64,000 nt of DNA from Trinickia symbiotica. Lineage in GTDB: Bacteria; Pseudomonadota; Gammaproteobacteria; Burkholderiales; Burkholderiaceae. Position numbers and translations under genes: made by a program. Under the pieces are notes generated by a model. That model did no database searches and had not been told where the DNA came from. It was given only the letters and a program-made list of their open reading frames with translations. Below are positions 1 to 9,961 of the stretch, piece by piece; positions within the stretch are counted from its first letter, which is position 1; each line of letters begins with the position of its first letter. Where the stretch lies: assembly GCF_002934455.1 (NCBI RefSeq), contig NZ_PTIR01000004.1, forward strand, positions 269,834 through 333,833. Reading direction: 5' to 3'.

Positions 1-336
1 GGGCGAAAAGCTCGGCAACGCGCAACTCTCGCCAATGTCGCAAGTGCGCTTCGCACCCATGTAGAAATCAATAAACGGCTTGAGCCAGCGTTTGCCGCGT
101 GCAGCCTTCATGTCGGCAATCGCGAGCCGCAGCTGCTCCAGGCCGGTCAACACGACCGTCCGGAACGCTTCGCTCTTCGACTTGAAGTGCCCATAGAACG
201 CACCGTTGGTGACGCCCGCTTCCTTCGTCACGCCTTCGATACCGGATCCGCCGTAACCCTCACGGCGAAAAATTCGACCTGCGGCGTCGAGGATGCGCGC
301 GCGCGTTTCCTGTTTGTGTTCCGCTGAGTAACGCAT
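1..336 (-). CDS. TetR-family transcriptional regulator, partial
   Basis: Reading leftwards from an ATG at 336, the frame is open to the window edge (112 codons), so the C-terminus is missing. The first 50 residues form a TetR-type helix-turn-helix: IEGVTKEAGVTNGAFYGHF ends in the recognition helix typical of the family, preceded by RARILDAAGRIFRREG. TetR proteins are dimeric repressors released by a small ligand. It is divergent from the tautomerase gene at 467, and the 130 bp between them carry repeated AGAGAG sites, so autoregulation and control of the tautomerase are the simplest inference. The ligand cannot be told from this part. Confidence 0.88.
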   Translation of the reverse strand, partial: MRYSAEHKQETRARILDAAGRIFRREGYGGSGIEGVTKEAGVTNGAFYGHFKSKSEAFRTVVLTGLEQLRLAIADMKAARGKRWLKPFIDFYMGAKRTCDIGESCALPSFSP

Positions 337-363
337 AGATGTGACCTGTGCTGCAAATTAAAA

Positions 364-420
364 AGAGAGATCACTCTCTATTGCATAGAGAGAGATCAGT
401 ATGTATGCTTAGAGAGCAGT
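364..420. promoter_or_regulatory. Operator-like AGAGAG repeats between tetR and tautomerase gene
   Basis: AGAGAG-ATCA-CTCTCT (364-379) is a perfect 6+6 inverted repeat. Related copies follow: AGAGAGAGATCAGT from about 387 and AGAGAGCAGTCTGT from 411. Spacing between copies is about two helical turns. A weak promoter for the tautomerase (TTGCAT 381-386, 17 bp, TATGCT 404-409) lies inside the cluster. This is the arrangement expected for a TetR repressor that controls itself and its divergent neighbour. The sites are visible; binding is inferred. Confidence 0.55.
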
Positions 421-466
421 CTGTATTTATACCACTACCACTCATCCATTGACTGGAGGAATCGCC

Positions 467-889
467 ATGCCGATTACGCTTACGGTGCCGGAAGGCCTAC
501 TGCCCCCCGAAGTCGAAACGCAAGTGTTTGCCGAGCTGACCCACGCCCTGCTGAAGGTCGCCGGGCTAGATGGCAATAGCTTTATGACCGCCAATGTAGT
601 CGGTACGGTCAACGTGCTGCCGAGACGTCATGTGTTCGCGGGCGGAGAGCCCGCCGCCGCCGCATTCATCGAATTGAAGCTGCCGGGGGTTGCGCTCGCG
701 ACATCCGAATCGAAACAGGCGTTCATCGAAGCGGCGACGAACGCCGTGGAACGGGCCGCGCAAGGTCGCATTCGGCGCGAGCAGATCTGGACCAATATCG
801 TCTATGCCGCGGACGAGTCGTGGGGCATTGGAGGAAAGGCGTACAGCAACGCGGCACTGGTCACCGCGATTCAGGCGGCGGCCGGCTGA
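467..889 (+). CDS. Tautomerase-superfamily protein
   Basis: A 140-residue protein beginning Met-Pro-Ile, so removal of Met would expose the catalytic Pro1 used by 4-oxalocrotonate tautomerase/MIF enzymes. That favours the ATG at 467, which has GGAGGA at 455-460, over the in-frame TTG at 449. At 140 residues it is about twice the size of a single 4-OT unit. The C-terminal half contains RIRREQIWTNIVYAADESWGIGG, resembling MIF-like tautomerases that act on small enol substrates. The divergent TetR regulator suggests induction by a xenobiotic or aromatic intermediate. The actual substrate is unknown. Confidence 0.75.
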   Translation: MPITLTVPEGLLPPEVETQVFAELTHALLKVAGLDGNSFMTANVVGTVNVLPRRHVFAGGEPAAAAFIELKLPGVALATSESKQAFIEAATNAVERAAQGRIRREQIWTNIVYAADESWGIGGKAYSNAALVTAIQAAAG

Positions 890-910
890 AGGAGAATCGA
901 GTCGAGGGGT

Positions 911-948
911 GCGCCGGACCGCCGCCATGCCAAGCGGCGGTTCGGCGC
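911..948. terminator. GC-rich hairpin between convergent genes
   Basis: Arms 911-925 and 934-948 pair over 15 bp with one G-T mismatch around an 8-nt loop. It sits between the convergent tautomerase and permease genes. There is no T-run on either side, so termination efficiency is uncertain. Confidence 0.4.
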
Positions 949-956
949 CGGCCTCA

Positions 957-1874
957 CTACCGTTCTTCCTTCACGCGCGACACGAGCTGTGTCGGGCTCA
1001 CGAACTGCAGCGCGATCAACACCCAGACGAGCGTAATGCCCATGTAGATCATCGCCATCGCGTCGATCGATTGCGGCGCGCGGACGCCTGTAGAAAACAC
1101 CGCGTAGTAAAGGGCCACGACGAGCGTTTGCGTGTCCGGCCCGGCCGTGAAGTACGTCAGCTCAAACATGCCGATCGTGCGGACGAGCACGAGCAGCCCG
1201 GCCGCCAGCATGCCCGGCACGAGCAACGGCAGCAGCACGTAGCGGAAGTAGCGGAACGTATTCGCGCCGAAGATCCTCGCGGCTGCTTCGAGGTTGGGGT
1301 CGATCTGCTCGATGAACGGCGTCATGACCAAAATGACGAACGGCAACGCAGGCACGAGATTCGCGAGGATCACGCCCGCCAACGTGCCCGCGAGGCCCAC
1401 CTTGTACATGACGGTTGCCATCGGAATGCCGTACGTCACCGGCGGCACCATCAGCGGCAGCAAGAAGATCAGCATCGCGAGCCGCTTGCCGGGAAACGTC
1501 GCCCGCGCGAACGCATAAGCCGCGGGCACACCGAGTCCGATCGACAGCAGCACGACGGCGCCCACCACTTCGACCGTCACAGTGAGCACGCTCGAAAGCT
1601 GGAAGTCGCTCCACGCCTGCGCATACCAATGCAGCGTGAAGCCTTGCGGCAGCAACGTGCCGAACCAACGCGTACCGATCGAATTGACGGCGACCGTCGC
1701 GATCAGCAACAGTACGTTGAGCAGGAAGAACGCCATGACGCAGCGCACGAGCACCTTCCAAAGGCGCCCGCCGATACTCTCGGTACGCCGCGCCTTCGAA
1801 CGCGCACCGCCGTCGACCGGCGACGCGTCGCCCCGCATCGGCAGCGTGCGCGCGGTTTGATTTTCGATGGCCAT
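957..1874 (-). CDS. ABC transporter permease (polyamine/phosphonate-type), second subunit
   Basis: A 305-residue inner-membrane permease starting MAIENQ at 1874. About six hydrophobic segments follow a polar N-terminus of roughly 35 residues. The cytoplasmic EAA loop that docks the ATPase is clear: EAAARIFGANTFRYFRYVLL. Its start codon shares one base with the stop of the preceding permease (TAATG), so the two are translationally coupled. The family matches PotC-like subunits of importers for polyamines, 2-aminoethylphosphonate or iron. The substrate here is probably something else, because the genes trail an aldarate catabolic operon. Confidence 0.85.
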   Translation of the reverse strand: MAIENQTARTLPMRGDASPVDGGARSKARRTESIGGRLWKVLVRCVMAFFLLNVLLLIATVAVNSIGTRWFGTLLPQGFTLHWYAQAWSDFQLSSVLTVTVEVVGAVVLLSIGLGVPAAYAFARATFPGKRLAMLIFLLPLMVPPVTYGIPMATVMYKVGLAGTLAGVILANLVPALPFVILVMTPFIEQIDPNLEAAARIFGANTFRYFRYVLLPLLVPGMLAAGLLVLVRTIGMFELTYFTAGPDTQTLVVALYYAVFSTGVRAPQSIDAMAMIYMGITLVWVLIALQFVSPTQLVSRVKEER

Positions 1875-2743
1875 TACCCTTTCCCTCCCGTCACCGGACC
1901 GGTGTAGAACATCCGGCGCGCGCCGAGCATCGCCGCCACCACGATCAACTGCACGAAGCCCATGATGATCGCGATCGTCGAAGCGAGCGAGTAGTCGTAG
2001 CTTTCGAAGGCAGCCTCGGCGGCGGCGATCGAAATGACGCGCGTCGGCCCAGCCGGCGCGCCGAGCAGCACCGCCGATGGAAACACCGAGAACGCCTGAA
2101 CGAACGAAAGACATGCCGCCATCGTCAGTCCCGGCACGAGGAGCGGCAGATAGATCTGCCTGAATTGCTGCCAGGGGCTTGCACCGAGCGTCGCGGCCGC
2201 GCGAGCGAGCGTCGGATCGATTCCGGTGACGTACGAGAGCGTCAGCAGGAACGCGAACGGGAAACCCGACACGACCAGAGAAATCAGAACGCCCCAGTAA
2301 TTGTGCGTCAGTCTCACTTCTCCACCGTAAAGATGCAGCGCATTCACGGCCTGCGTGAACCAGCCGAGCGGCGAGAAATAAGTCAGCATGCCGTCGGCGA
2401 TTAGCACTGTGCCGAGCGTCACCGGTATCACGAGCAACGTCGTCACGAGCTTCTGATAGGGCGACTTCCGGCGCAGCGCGAAAGCGACGGGCACGGAGAG
2501 GCCGACGTTGATCAGCGTCGCGGGCACGGCAAGCTTCAATGTGACGATGACCGTCGGCCACATCGAGCTATCGGAAAAGAACGTCGCATAGTTCGCGAGC
2601 GCGCTCCCGCCGTTCATCGGCTGAAACGACAATACGAGACCGTAGGCAAACGGATAGACGAAGAGTGCGACGATGAACCCGAGCGCCGGCGTGACGAGCC
2701 AGCCTTTCGCGTCGCGCGGGCCCGTGAGCGAGAGCGTGCTCAT
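1874..2743 (-). CDS. ABC transporter permease (polyamine/phosphonate-type), first subunit
   Basis: A 289-residue PotB-like permease with six predicted membrane spans and an EAA-type loop near residue 185 (ARAAATLGASPWQQFRQI). The ATG overlaps the stop of the upstream ATPase gene as ATGA (2740-2743), and its own stop overlaps the next permease. The ATPase and both permeases therefore form a tightly coupled block. With the periplasmic binding protein at 3901-5064 it makes a complete importer of one ATPase, two different permeases and one binding protein. Confidence 0.85.
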   Translation of the reverse strand: MSTLSLTGPRDAKGWLVTPALGFIVALFVYPFAYGLVLSFQPMNGGSALANYATFFSDSSMWPTVIVTLKLAVPATLINVGLSVPVAFALRRKSPYQKLVTTLLVIPVTLGTVLIADGMLTYFSPLGWFTQAVNALHLYGGEVRLTHNYWGVLISLVVSGFPFAFLLTLSYVTGIDPTLARAAATLGASPWQQFRQIYLPLLVPGLTMAACLSFVQAFSVFPSAVLLGAPAGPTRVISIAAAEAAFESYDYSLASTIAIIMGFVQLIVVAAMLGARRMFYTGPVTGGKG

Positions 2744-3822
2744 GATGCCTTTTCCTCGTTGTAGACCAGCGCGCGTTCCGGCGCGACGGAGAGCGTCACG
2801 CGTTCGCCTTGCGCAAACTCGCCCTCTACGCGCGCCCAGAGCTTGCCGAAAGGCGCGCGCACGAAAAGCAGCGAGTCACGGCCGCCGTACTCCACCACGT
2901 CCACTTCGACCTCGAACGCGTTCGGCGTACCGGGCTGCGCGCGGACGAGATCGTCGGGGCGTATGGCGAGCAGGACCGCCTTCGCCTCGAAGGCCTCCAT
3001 CGCCGTGGCGACGAAACGCACGCCGCTCGCCGTCACCTCCACGCCGTTGCCGGCGGTGCCGTCGAGCGTGCAGGCGAGCACGTTCCGATAACCCATGAAG
3101 CGCGCGACATGCAGGTTCTTCGGACGGCAATAGACTTCCTTGGGCGCTGCCACCTGCTGCACCACGCCCTCTTTCATGACGACGATGCGGTCGGCCATCG
3201 AAAGGGCCTCGTCCTGATCGTGCGTCACGTAAATCGTCGCGCGCTCGAGTTGGCCGTGAATACGGCGGATTTCCGCCCGCATTTCGATACGCAGTTTGGT
3301 GTCGAGGTTCGAAAGCGGCTCGTCCATCAGCACGACGGGCGGCTCGATGACGATCGCGCGCGCAATCGCGACGCGCTGCTGCTGGCCGCCCGAGAGCTGT
3401 CCCGGCAGCTTGCCTTCGTGGCCGACGAGCTGCACGAGCTGCAGCGCCGCGCGCGCACGCTTTTCCGCCTCGGCCTTCGCCACGCCGCGCATCTTCAAGC
3501 CGAAGCCGACGTTCTCGAGCACCGTCATATGCGGAAACAGCGCGTAGTTCTGAAAGACCATGCCGAACCCGCGCTTTTCGGGCGCGAGGACATCGATGCG
3601 CACGTCGTCGAGCCAGATTTCTCCGCCCGTAAGCGGCTGCAGGCCGGCGATGCAGTTGAGCGCGGTGGACTTGCCGCAGCCCGAAGGCCCGAGCAACGCG
3701 ATGAATTCGCCGCGCTCGATCTCGAGATCGAGACCGTTCAGCGCGGAGATATGGGCGCCTTCGGCGTTGGCAAAGCTGCGCGACACCGAGGCGAGGCGCA
3801 GTTGATCGAACGTGTGCTTCAT
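2740..3822 (-). CDS. ABC transporter ATP-binding protein (PotA-like)
   Basis: A 360-residue ATPase. Walker [10 protein letters not shown] lies at about residues 45-53, followed by signature [14 protein letters not shown] and Walker [13 protein letters not shown]. The last 110 residues match a TOBE-type regulatory domain ([25 protein letters not shown]), as in PotA, MalK and FbpC. ATG 3822 is chosen because it has GGGAAAG just upstream and starts the conserved protein; an in-frame extension to 3888 lacks such support. It energises the two permeases encoded directly downstream. Confidence 0.9.
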   Translation of the reverse strand: MKHTFDQLRLASVSRSFANAEGAHISALNGLDLEIERGEFIALLGPSGCGKSTALNCIAGLQPLTGGEIWLDDVRIDVLAPEKRGFGMVFQNYALFPHMTVLENVGFGLKMRGVAKAEAEKRARAALQLVQLVGHEGKLPGQLSGGQQQRVAIARAIVIEPPVVLMDEPLSNLDTKLRIEMRAEIRRIHGQLERATIYVTHDQDEALSMADRIVVMKEGVVQQVAAPKEVYCRPKNLHVARFMGYRNVLACTLDGTAGNGVEVTASGVRFVATAMEAFEAKAVLLAIRPDDLVRAQPGTPNAFEVEVDVVEYGGRDSLLFVRAPFGKLWARVEGEFAQGERVTLSVAPERALVYNEEKAS

Positions 3823-3900
3823 GGTCTTTCCCTTGCTGACATCTGGGGATGCGGCCGGCTGACCCGGCCGCATCGACTTCGCTAACAACGCTTCACGCGC

Positions 3901-5064
3901 TCACTTCGTCTTTTGCGCACCCACGTCGCTGTCCCACTTCTTGAACGCCTCGACCATCTTGGCGGCAGGCAGCGGTTGGACGTTGGGGTACTTCTTGAGC
4001 CACCCACCGTACTCGACGCGACCGTATTTCTCGATGGTTATCTGGCTCTTTTGCGGGGCCTGCGAGATCGTGATGTCCTTGACCGCTGGTCCCGGGTAGA
4101 AATAGCCATCGTCGTACGTCATCGCCTGCTGTGCCGGCTCCAGCATGAAGTCCATCAGCTTCAGGAGAACGTCGACCTTCGCCTTCGGCACGCCCTTCGG
4201 AATGACCATGTAGTGCGCGTCGTTGACCCACTTCATGTTGTCGAACGGCTGCACCTTGAAGTTGGCCGGGACGATGCCGAGCGCGCGCGGGTTGATATCC
4301 CAACCAGTCACCGTGACAGTCATGTCACGCGTGCCTTCACCGAGCTCCTTCATCACGGCCGAGGTGCCGCCCGGGTAGTAAGGAACGCACTCGTTCAGCT
4401 GCTTGAGGAAAGCCCAGGTCTTGTCCCAACCGTTGATCGGATCCGTCGGATCCTTGTCGCCCAGGATGTAGGGCAGGCCCATCAGGAACGTGCGGCCCGG
4501 GCCCGAGTTGGCCGGGCGTGCGTAGATGAGCTTGTTCGGATGCGCCTTGCACCACGAAAGCAGTTGCTCGGGCGTCTTCGGTACTTCGGCCGGCGGAACC
4601 TTATCCGGGTTGTATTCGATGAGCGGACCGGCCGGCATGAATGTGACTTCGAGACCGTAGCCCTGCGCGAGCTTCTGCATCGCAGCCGGCCCCGGCGCGT
4701 ACTTGGCGTCCGCGGCCTGGAGCTGACTATCGGGCAGCTTCATCCAAAGGTTTTGCTCGATACCTGCCGCGAGCGCGTCAGTGCCTGTCAGAACGAGGTC
4801 GATGTCCGAACGGCCCGCGTTCTGCATCGCCTTGAGCTTGCCCGGCAGCTGCGGCGCCGGTGAGTTCGTATAGGTGATGTTCGAAACGAGGTCCGGATAC
4901 TTGGCCTTGAAGGCCTCCAACCCGGCTTTCGTCAACGCGAGATTGCCCGCGACGTCGACGACGTTGAGCGACACCGACTCCGCAAAGCCCGATGTCGCGG
5001 TCAACGAGAAGCAAAGCGCCGCGGCGACGCCGCCGATGCAATGCACGATCCCCTTCACTTTCAT
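3901..5064 (-). CDS. Periplasmic substrate-binding protein of the ABC importer
   Basis: A 387-residue extracellular solute-binding protein. The first 28 residues form a Sec signal peptide (basic start, AAALCFSLTATSGFAES) with cleavage likely after FAE or GFA. The mature part resembles the spermidine/putrescine and 2-aminoethylphosphonate binding group (SDIDLVLTGTDALAAGIEQN, LIYARPANSGPGRTFLMG). An AGGAGGAG ribosome site precedes ATG 5064, and about 90 bp separate it from the lactonase gene upstream. Position in the operon suggests uptake of a sugar acid or related carboxylate. That is inference from context only. Confidence 0.82.
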   Translation of the reverse strand: MKVKGIVHCIGGVAAALCFSLTATSGFAESVSLNVVDVAGNLALTKAGLEAFKAKYPDLVSNITYTNSPAPQLPGKLKAMQNAGRSDIDLVLTGTDALAAGIEQNLWMKLPDSQLQAADAKYAPGPAAMQKLAQGYGLEVTFMPAGPLIEYNPDKVPPAEVPKTPEQLLSWCKAHPNKLIYARPANSGPGRTFLMGLPYILGDKDPTDPINGWDKTWAFLKQLNECVPYYPGGTSAVMKELGEGTRDMTVTVTGWDINPRALGIVPANFKVQPFDNMKWVNDAHYMVIPKGVPKAKVDVLLKLMDFMLEPAQQAMTYDDGYFYPGPAVKDITISQAPQKSQITIEKYGRVEYGGWLKKYPNVQPLPAAKMVEAFKKWDSDVGAQKTK

Positions 5065-5156
5065 GTCTCCTCCTGGTGAAAACGCTTCTTGTCGCTATCC
5101 GCCGTATGCGTCGCTCGCGCCCGGTCTTTTTGCGTCTCCTGACCCAAACGCTACGC

Positions 5157-6053
5157 TCAGCGCCGCAATCGCGGCTCCGGCAATCCCGCCACGCCCGGGT
5201 TCAGCGCGAACACCGCGCCCGAGAGCGGCTCCCGTTCCTTGCGGATCGACGTGACGAAAAGCGTCTCGAGCCTCGCCCCGCCGAATGCGCACATTGCCGG
5301 CTTCGAGACCGGCACTTCAATGCTTCTCACGAGCCGGCCCGCCGGCGTAAAGCGATGAACGAGGCCGGCGTCGTTGCCGCAGATCCAGTAGCAACCTTCC
5401 GCATCGACGGCCGCGCCGTCGGGCCGACCCGGATGTTCGTTCATATCGACGAAGAGGCGGCGTCCGTGCGGCACCCCCTCGTCGATGTCGTAGTCGAACG
5501 CCCAGATCATGCGCCGGCTCGGATGCGAATCCGAAAGATACATCGTCCGGCCGTCGGGGCTGAACGCGAGGCCGTTCGAAACGATGAGCGAGTCGCAAAG
5601 ACGCTCGACGCGGCTCTGCTCGAAATCGAGCCGATAGAGCTGCCCGAGCGGCGCGGCCAGCGACATGTCGAGCACCATCGTGCCGGCGAGAAAACGCCCT
5701 TGCCGGTCGCAGCGCCCGTCGTTGAAGCGCATGTCCGAACGCGGATGCTCGACGCTCGCTATCAGCGTCGGCTCGGGCAACGCGACGCCGCCCTCGGGCC
5801 GCGGCACGCGGTAAATCCCCGTTTCCATCGCGAGCGCGACGCCGCCATCGCCATCGTCGAGGATCGCGATCGAGCCCGTCATTTGCGGCAACGCCCACGC
5901 CTCGGCACGCCCCGTCGAGGCATGCCAGCGCCAGAGCGCGCGGCCCGGGATATCCGTCCAGTAGAGCGCGTTTTCGTCCGCGTGCCAGACCGGGCTTTCC
6001 CCGACCTCGCACCGCATTTCGCCGATCCGATCGACGGCAACCGTCTCGATCAT
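5157..6053 (-). CDS. SMP-30/gluconolactonase-family aldarolactonase
   Basis: A 298-residue six-bladed propeller hydrolase of the SMP-30/LRE family. Metal-binding positions are visible: the early Glu in CEVGESPVWH, the Asn of FNDGRCDRQGRF, Asn of IVSNGLAFSPDGRTMY and Asp in GRPDGAAVDAEG. Three of these (Glu, Asn, Asp) match the divalent metal ligands of the family. It lies 6 bp downstream of udh. Uronate dehydrogenase releases aldarolactones, so the most likely job is opening galactaro- or glucarolactone to the free acid. Gluconolactone or arabinonolactone activity is the alternative. Confidence 0.85.
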   Translation of the reverse strand: MIETVAVDRIGEMRCEVGESPVWHADENALYWTDIPGRALWRWHASTGRAEAWALPQMTGSIAILDDGDGGVALAMETGIYRVPRPEGGVALPEPTLIASVEHPRSDMRFNDGRCDRQGRFLAGTMVLDMSLAAPLGQLYRLDFEQSRVERLCDSLIVSNGLAFSPDGRTMYLSDSHPSRRMIWAFDYDIDEGVPHGRRLFVDMNEHPGRPDGAAVDAEGCYWICGNDAGLVHRFTPAGRLVRSIEVPVSKPAMCAFGGARLETLFVTSIRKEREPLSGAVFALNPGVAGLPEPRLRR

Positions 6054-6059
6054 CGCCGC

Positions 6060-6923
6060 TCAGTCTCCGAAAGGCCCCGCCGTCACGAACCCGCCGCCTT
6101 GATAGCGGCGCACGGGATCGTCTTCCGGAAGCGGCGCTTGCTCGCGCTCGATCGCCTCGCGCCAACGTTCGCTCGATTCGACGGGCACATAGCCGAGCCG
6201 TCGCGCGGCGGCCGCGTTGTCCCACCAGCTATCGCGATTGGCCGACACGCCATAGACGACATGGCAGCCGACGCCTGGCACGAACATCGCACGGCGCACG
6301 AGTTGCTCGAGATCGTCATAGCCGAGCCAGGTCGTGAGCATGCGCCGATCCTTCGGCTGCGGAAACGACGAGCCGATCCGAATGCTCACGGTCTCGACGC
6401 CGTAGCGGTCGAAGTAAAAGCGCGCGAGCTGCTCGCCGAATGCCTTACTGACGCCGTAATAACCGTCGGGGCGCGGCGGCGCGAGCGGATCGATGACCTC
6501 GTCCTGCCGATAGAAGCCCGTTACATGGTTCGAGCTGGCGAATACGATGCGCCGCACGCCGTGCCGGCGCGCGGCCTCGTAAATGTGGTACGTACCTGCA
6601 ATGTTCGCCGGCAGGATTTCTTCGAACGGACGCTCCACCGACACGCCGCCGAGATGGACGATCACATCGACGCCACGCACGAGCGCATCGACGGCCTTTG
6701 CATCCGATAGGTCGCACGGCGCGAGTTCTTCGCCCTCGCGCGCAGGGTCGAGCGCGGCGATGTCGGAAACGCGGATGACATCGGCATAGCGCTTCAAGCG
6801 CTCGCGCAGCACGCGGCCCAGGTTGCCGGCCGCGCCCGTCAGCAGGATGCGGGCGCAACGCGTGGACACGCCTTCGAGCGGATCGCCGCCCGGCAGGTCG
6901 GCGGCCGGATTGATATTCGTCAT
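6060..6923 (-). CDS. udh: Uronate dehydrogenase
   Basis: A 287-residue short-chain-type NAD enzyme oxidising galacturonate or glucuronate at C1 to the aldarolactone. It has the dinucleotide motif TGAAGNLG near residue 30, catalytic YYGVSK, and blocks I recall from characterised uronate dehydrogenases: IVFASSNHVTGFYRQDE, VSIRIGSSFPQPKDRRML and TWLGYDDLEQL. It sits between garD and the lactonase gene, where its product would be consumed. The N-terminus is about 20 residues longer than usual, so initiation may be slightly downstream of 6923. Confidence 0.92.
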   Translation of the reverse strand: MTNINPAADLPGGDPLEGVSTRCARILLTGAAGNLGRVLRERLKRYADVIRVSDIAALDPAREGEELAPCDLSDAKAVDALVRGVDVIVHLGGVSVERPFEEILPANIAGTYHIYEAARRHGVRRIVFASSNHVTGFYRQDEVIDPLAPPRPDGYYGVSKAFGEQLARFYFDRYGVETVSIRIGSSFPQPKDRRMLTTWLGYDDLEQLVRRAMFVPGVGCHVVYGVSANRDSWWDNAAAARRLGYVPVESSERWREAIEREQAPLPEDDPVRRYQGGGFVTAGPFGD

Positions 6924-6924
6924 T

Positions 6925-8523
6925 TCAGGTCACGGGTGCTGGGTTGAAGAGAACGAGGTCATTATGCAGGCCAAGCTTGTCGGCGCAGACCTGCTTACGG
7001 CCGCTCGCCACATCGAGAATCATATGAAAAAGCTCCCAGCCGATATCGGCGATCGTTGCTTCTCCTGTCGCGATGCGCCCGGCGTCGAGATCGATGAGAT
7101 CGTGCCAGCGCTCCGAGAGCGCCTTGCGCGTCGAAACTTTGATGACGGGCGCCATCGCGAGGCCGTAAGGCGTGCCGCGCCCCGTCGTGAACACCTGCAA
7201 ATTGATGCCCGAGGCCAGCTGCAGCGTGCCGCAGACGAAATCGCTCGCCGGCGTTGCCGCAAAGATGAGCCCCTTGCGGCGCATTTTCTCGCCGGGGCCG
7301 AGCACGTCGACGATCGGGCTCGTGCCCGACTTGACGATCGAGCCGAGCGCCTTTTCGACGACGTTCGACAAGCCGCCGCGCTTGTTGCCCGGCGACGGAT
7401 TGGCGCTGCGATCGGCGCGGCCGCCGCTTAAGTAGTCGTCGTACCAGGACATCTCGCGCAAGAGCGCACGGCCGACTTCCTCGTCGATCGCGCGCGGCGT
7501 GAGCAGATGGATCGCGTCGCGCACTTCGGTCACCTCGGAGAACATCACCGTGCCGCCCGCGCGCACGATCAGGTCGGTGGCGAAGCCGACGGCCGGATTC
7601 GCCGTCACGCCCGAGAACGCGTCGCTGCCGCCGCACTGCACGCCGATGACGAGATCCGATGCCGGGCATGTCTCGCGCCGCCGCTGATTCAGCTTGGCGA
7701 GCCGGTCGTCCGCCATGGCGAGGATCGCGTCCACCATCTCGCCGAAGCCGTGATACGCCTCGTCCTGCAGCGAAAGCACCGGCGACTCGGGCTTGCCGGC
7801 CACTTCGATCGGAATGCGTCCGCCCGGCACGCGCTCGGACGGCACGAGCCGCTCGGGCACGAGCTTCTCGCATCCCAGACCGATCACCATCACCTCTCCC
7901 CCGAAGTTCGGGTTCACGGCGAGGTTCTGCAGCGTGCGAATCGGCACGATCGCGGCGGGCGCATTGATCGCCACGCCACAGCCGTAAGTGTGCGTGAGCG
8001 CCACGACGTCATCGACGTTCGGGTAGCGCGGCAGCAACTCGCGCTTGATCCGGTTCACGACGTACTCGGTCACTCCGGCCACGCACTGCACGCTCGTCAT
8101 GATGCCGAGCACGTTCTTCGTGCCGACGGTGCCGTCCGCGTTGCGATAGCCCTCGAACGTGTAGCCCTCGAGTTTCGGTTGTGCCGAGGTCTTGCGCGTG
8201 GCGAGCGGCAGCGAATCGAGCGCGGGCGGCTGCGGCAGACGCACGGCGTGCTCGTCGATCCAGCTGCCGCGCGCAAGCGGCTTCGCGGCGTAGCCGATGA
8301 CTTCGCCGTAACGAATGACCGCATCGCCTTCGGCGAGATCGGCCAGCGCGACCTTGTGCCCTTGCGGCACACCTTGCACGAGCACGGTGCCGTCGTCGAG
8401 CTTGGTGCCGGCGGGCAGGCCGCGCGCGTTCACGACGATCGCGACGTTGTCGCGCTCGTCGACGCGAATCGTCAGCGCGCGCTCCGTGGCGGCCGGTTCG
8501 AGCTCGGTGGTAGAGACAGACAT
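6925..8523 (-). CDS. garD: Galactarate dehydratase
   Basis: A 532-residue UxaA/GarD-family lyase that dehydrates meso-galactarate to 5-dehydro-4-deoxy-D-glucarate using a metal. Recognisable parts are the N-terminal SAF-like segment (about residues 15-95) and the large catalytic region with [33 protein letters not shown] and [15 protein letters not shown] 8523 begins MSVSTTEL with GGAG upstream; an upstream in-frame TTG at 8538 is less likely. Only one base separates its stop from the udh start, so the two are probably coupled. Confidence 0.94.
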   Translation of the reverse strand: MSVSTTELEPAATERALTIRVDERDNVAIVVNARGLPAGTKLDDGTVLVQGVPQGHKVALADLAEGDAVIRYGEVIGYAAKPLARGSWIDEHAVRLPQPPALDSLPLATRKTSAQPKLEGYTFEGYRNADGTVGTKNVLGIMTSVQCVAGVTEYVVNRIKRELLPRYPNVDDVVALTHTYGCGVAINAPAAIVPIRTLQNLAVNPNFGGEVMVIGLGCEKLVPERLVPSERVPGGRIPIEVAGKPESPVLSLQDEAYHGFGEMVDAILAMADDRLAKLNQRRRETCPASDLVIGVQCGGSDAFSGVTANPAVGFATDLIVRAGGTVMFSEVTEVRDAIHLLTPRAIDEEVGRALLREMSWYDDYLSGGRADRSANPSPGNKRGGLSNVVEKALGSIVKSGTSPIVDVLGPGEKMRRKGLIFAATPASDFVCGTLQLASGINLQVFTTGRGTPYGLAMAPVIKVSTRKALSERWHDLIDLDAGRIATGEATIADIGWELFHMILDVASGRKQVCADKLGLHNDLVLFNPAPVT

Positions 8524-8542
8524 GGCGGAAGACTCCAATGTT

Positions 8543-9886
8543 TCAGCGAACGAGGCACGGACGCTTGTTGTCGAACGTCCAGCCCGGAATCAGGTACTGC
8601 ATCGCGGCGGCATCGTCGCGGCTGCCGAGCCCTTTCTCGAGGTAGAGCGCATGCGCGGCCGCGAGCGCTTCCTCGTCGAGCTCGATGCCGAGCCCGCCGC
8701 GCGCCGGCACGGCCACTTGACCGTCGACGATCTTGAACGGCTCGCGCGTGAGATGCTGGCCGTCCTGCCAGATCCAGTGCGTATCGATCGCCGTGATCTG
8801 GCCGGGCGCCGCCGCCGCGACATGCGTGAACATCGCGAGCGAAATATCGAAATGGTTGTTCGAATGCGAGCCCCAGGTGAGCCCCCATTCGGCGCAAAGC
8901 TGGGCGACGCGAACCGAGCCGCGCATCGTCCAGAAGTGCGGATCGGCGAGCGGAATGTCGACGGACTGCAGCGTCACCGCGTGGCCGAGCTGACGCCAAT
9001 CGGTGGCGATCATGTTGGTCGCCGTCGGCAGGCCCGTCGCGCGACGGAATTCGGCCATCACCTCGCGGCCCGAATATCCGCCTTCGGCGCCGCACGGGTC
9101 CTCGGCATAGGCGAGCACGTCGTGCTGGTCGCGGCAAAGGCGAATCGCTTCCGCGAGCGACCAGGCGCCGTTCGGATCGAGCGTGATCCGCGCATCGGGA
9201 AAACGCTCGGCGAGCGCAGTCACCGCGGCGATTTCCTCATCGCCCGCGAGCACGCCCCCCTTCAGCTTGAAGTCGTGAAAGCCGTAGCGCGCATGCGCGG
9301 CAACGGCAAGCTCGACGACCGCTTCGGGCGTGAGCGCGGGCTCGTTGCGCAGACGGAACCACGCGTCGTCCGCGTCGCGCTCGCTCCGATAGTCGAGCGC
9401 CGTGCGCTCGCGTTCGCCGACATAGAAAAGATAGCCCAGCATCGGCACGTGCGTGCGCTGTTGGCCTTCGCCCAAGAGCGCTGCCACGGGCACTTCGAGA
9501 TGTTGGCCGAGCAGATCGAGCAGCGCCGCTTCGATCGCCGTCACGGCGTGAACGGTGATGCGCAGATCGAACGTCTGCGTGCCGCGGCCGCCCGCATCGC
9601 GGTCGCCGAAGCGCTGCCGCACCGCGTTGAGCACGTCCTGCCAGCGACCGAGCGGCTGGCCGACGACGAGCGCGCTCGCGTCCTCGAGCGTGCGGCGAAT
9701 CCCCTCGCCGCCCGGCACTTCGCCAAGGCCCGCGTGTCCGCTGCTGTCCTCGAGGATGACGATGTTGCGCGTGAAATACGGCCCGTGGGCGCCGCTCAGG
9801 TTGAGCAGCATGCTGTCGCGCCCGGCAACGGGGACGACGCGCATGCGTGTGACGACAGGGGTCTTCGAGGCTGCATCGACTTTCAT
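8543..9886 (-). CDS. gudD: Glucarate dehydratase
   Basis: A 447-residue enolase-superfamily enzyme, the same length as E. coli GudD, converting D-glucarate (and idarate) to 5-dehydro-4-deoxyglucarate. The catalytic framework is intact: the KxK motif in FHDFKLKGG, metal ligands in ITLDPNGAW and AYAEDPCG, the [10 protein letters not shown] segment, and the general-base His in [17 protein letters not shown] precedes the ATG. It is followed immediately by garD and preceded by a diverged paralogue at 9962-11443. Confidence 0.95.
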   Translation of the reverse strand: MKVDAASKTPVVTRMRVVPVAGRDSMLLNLSGAHGPYFTRNIVILEDSSGHAGLGEVPGGEGIRRTLEDASALVVGQPLGRWQDVLNAVRQRFGDRDAGGRGTQTFDLRITVHAVTAIEAALLDLLGQHLEVPVAALLGEGQQRTHVPMLGYLFYVGERERTALDYRSERDADDAWFRLRNEPALTPEAVVELAVAAHARYGFHDFKLKGGVLAGDEEIAAVTALAERFPDARITLDPNGAWSLAEAIRLCRDQHDVLAYAEDPCGAEGGYSGREVMAEFRRATGLPTATNMIATDWRQLGHAVTLQSVDIPLADPHFWTMRGSVRVAQLCAEWGLTWGSHSNNHFDISLAMFTHVAAAAPGQITAIDTHWIWQDGQHLTREPFKIVDGQVAVPARGGLGIELDEEALAAAHALYLEKGLGSRDDAAAMQYLIPGWTFDNKRPCLVR

Positions 9887-9961
9887 CGGTTCGTGTTTCC
9901 TGTGTTTCGTGTGTTTCGCGTGCTTGTCTCTGGCGATTGCCGCGATGCGGCGCTCCGCTCG

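Noticed and set aside
957..2561. A 534-codon minus-strand frame extending the second permease upstream
   Set aside because: Only the last 305 codons (from MAIENQ at 1874) look like a permease. The extension is the wrong frame of the first permease gene.
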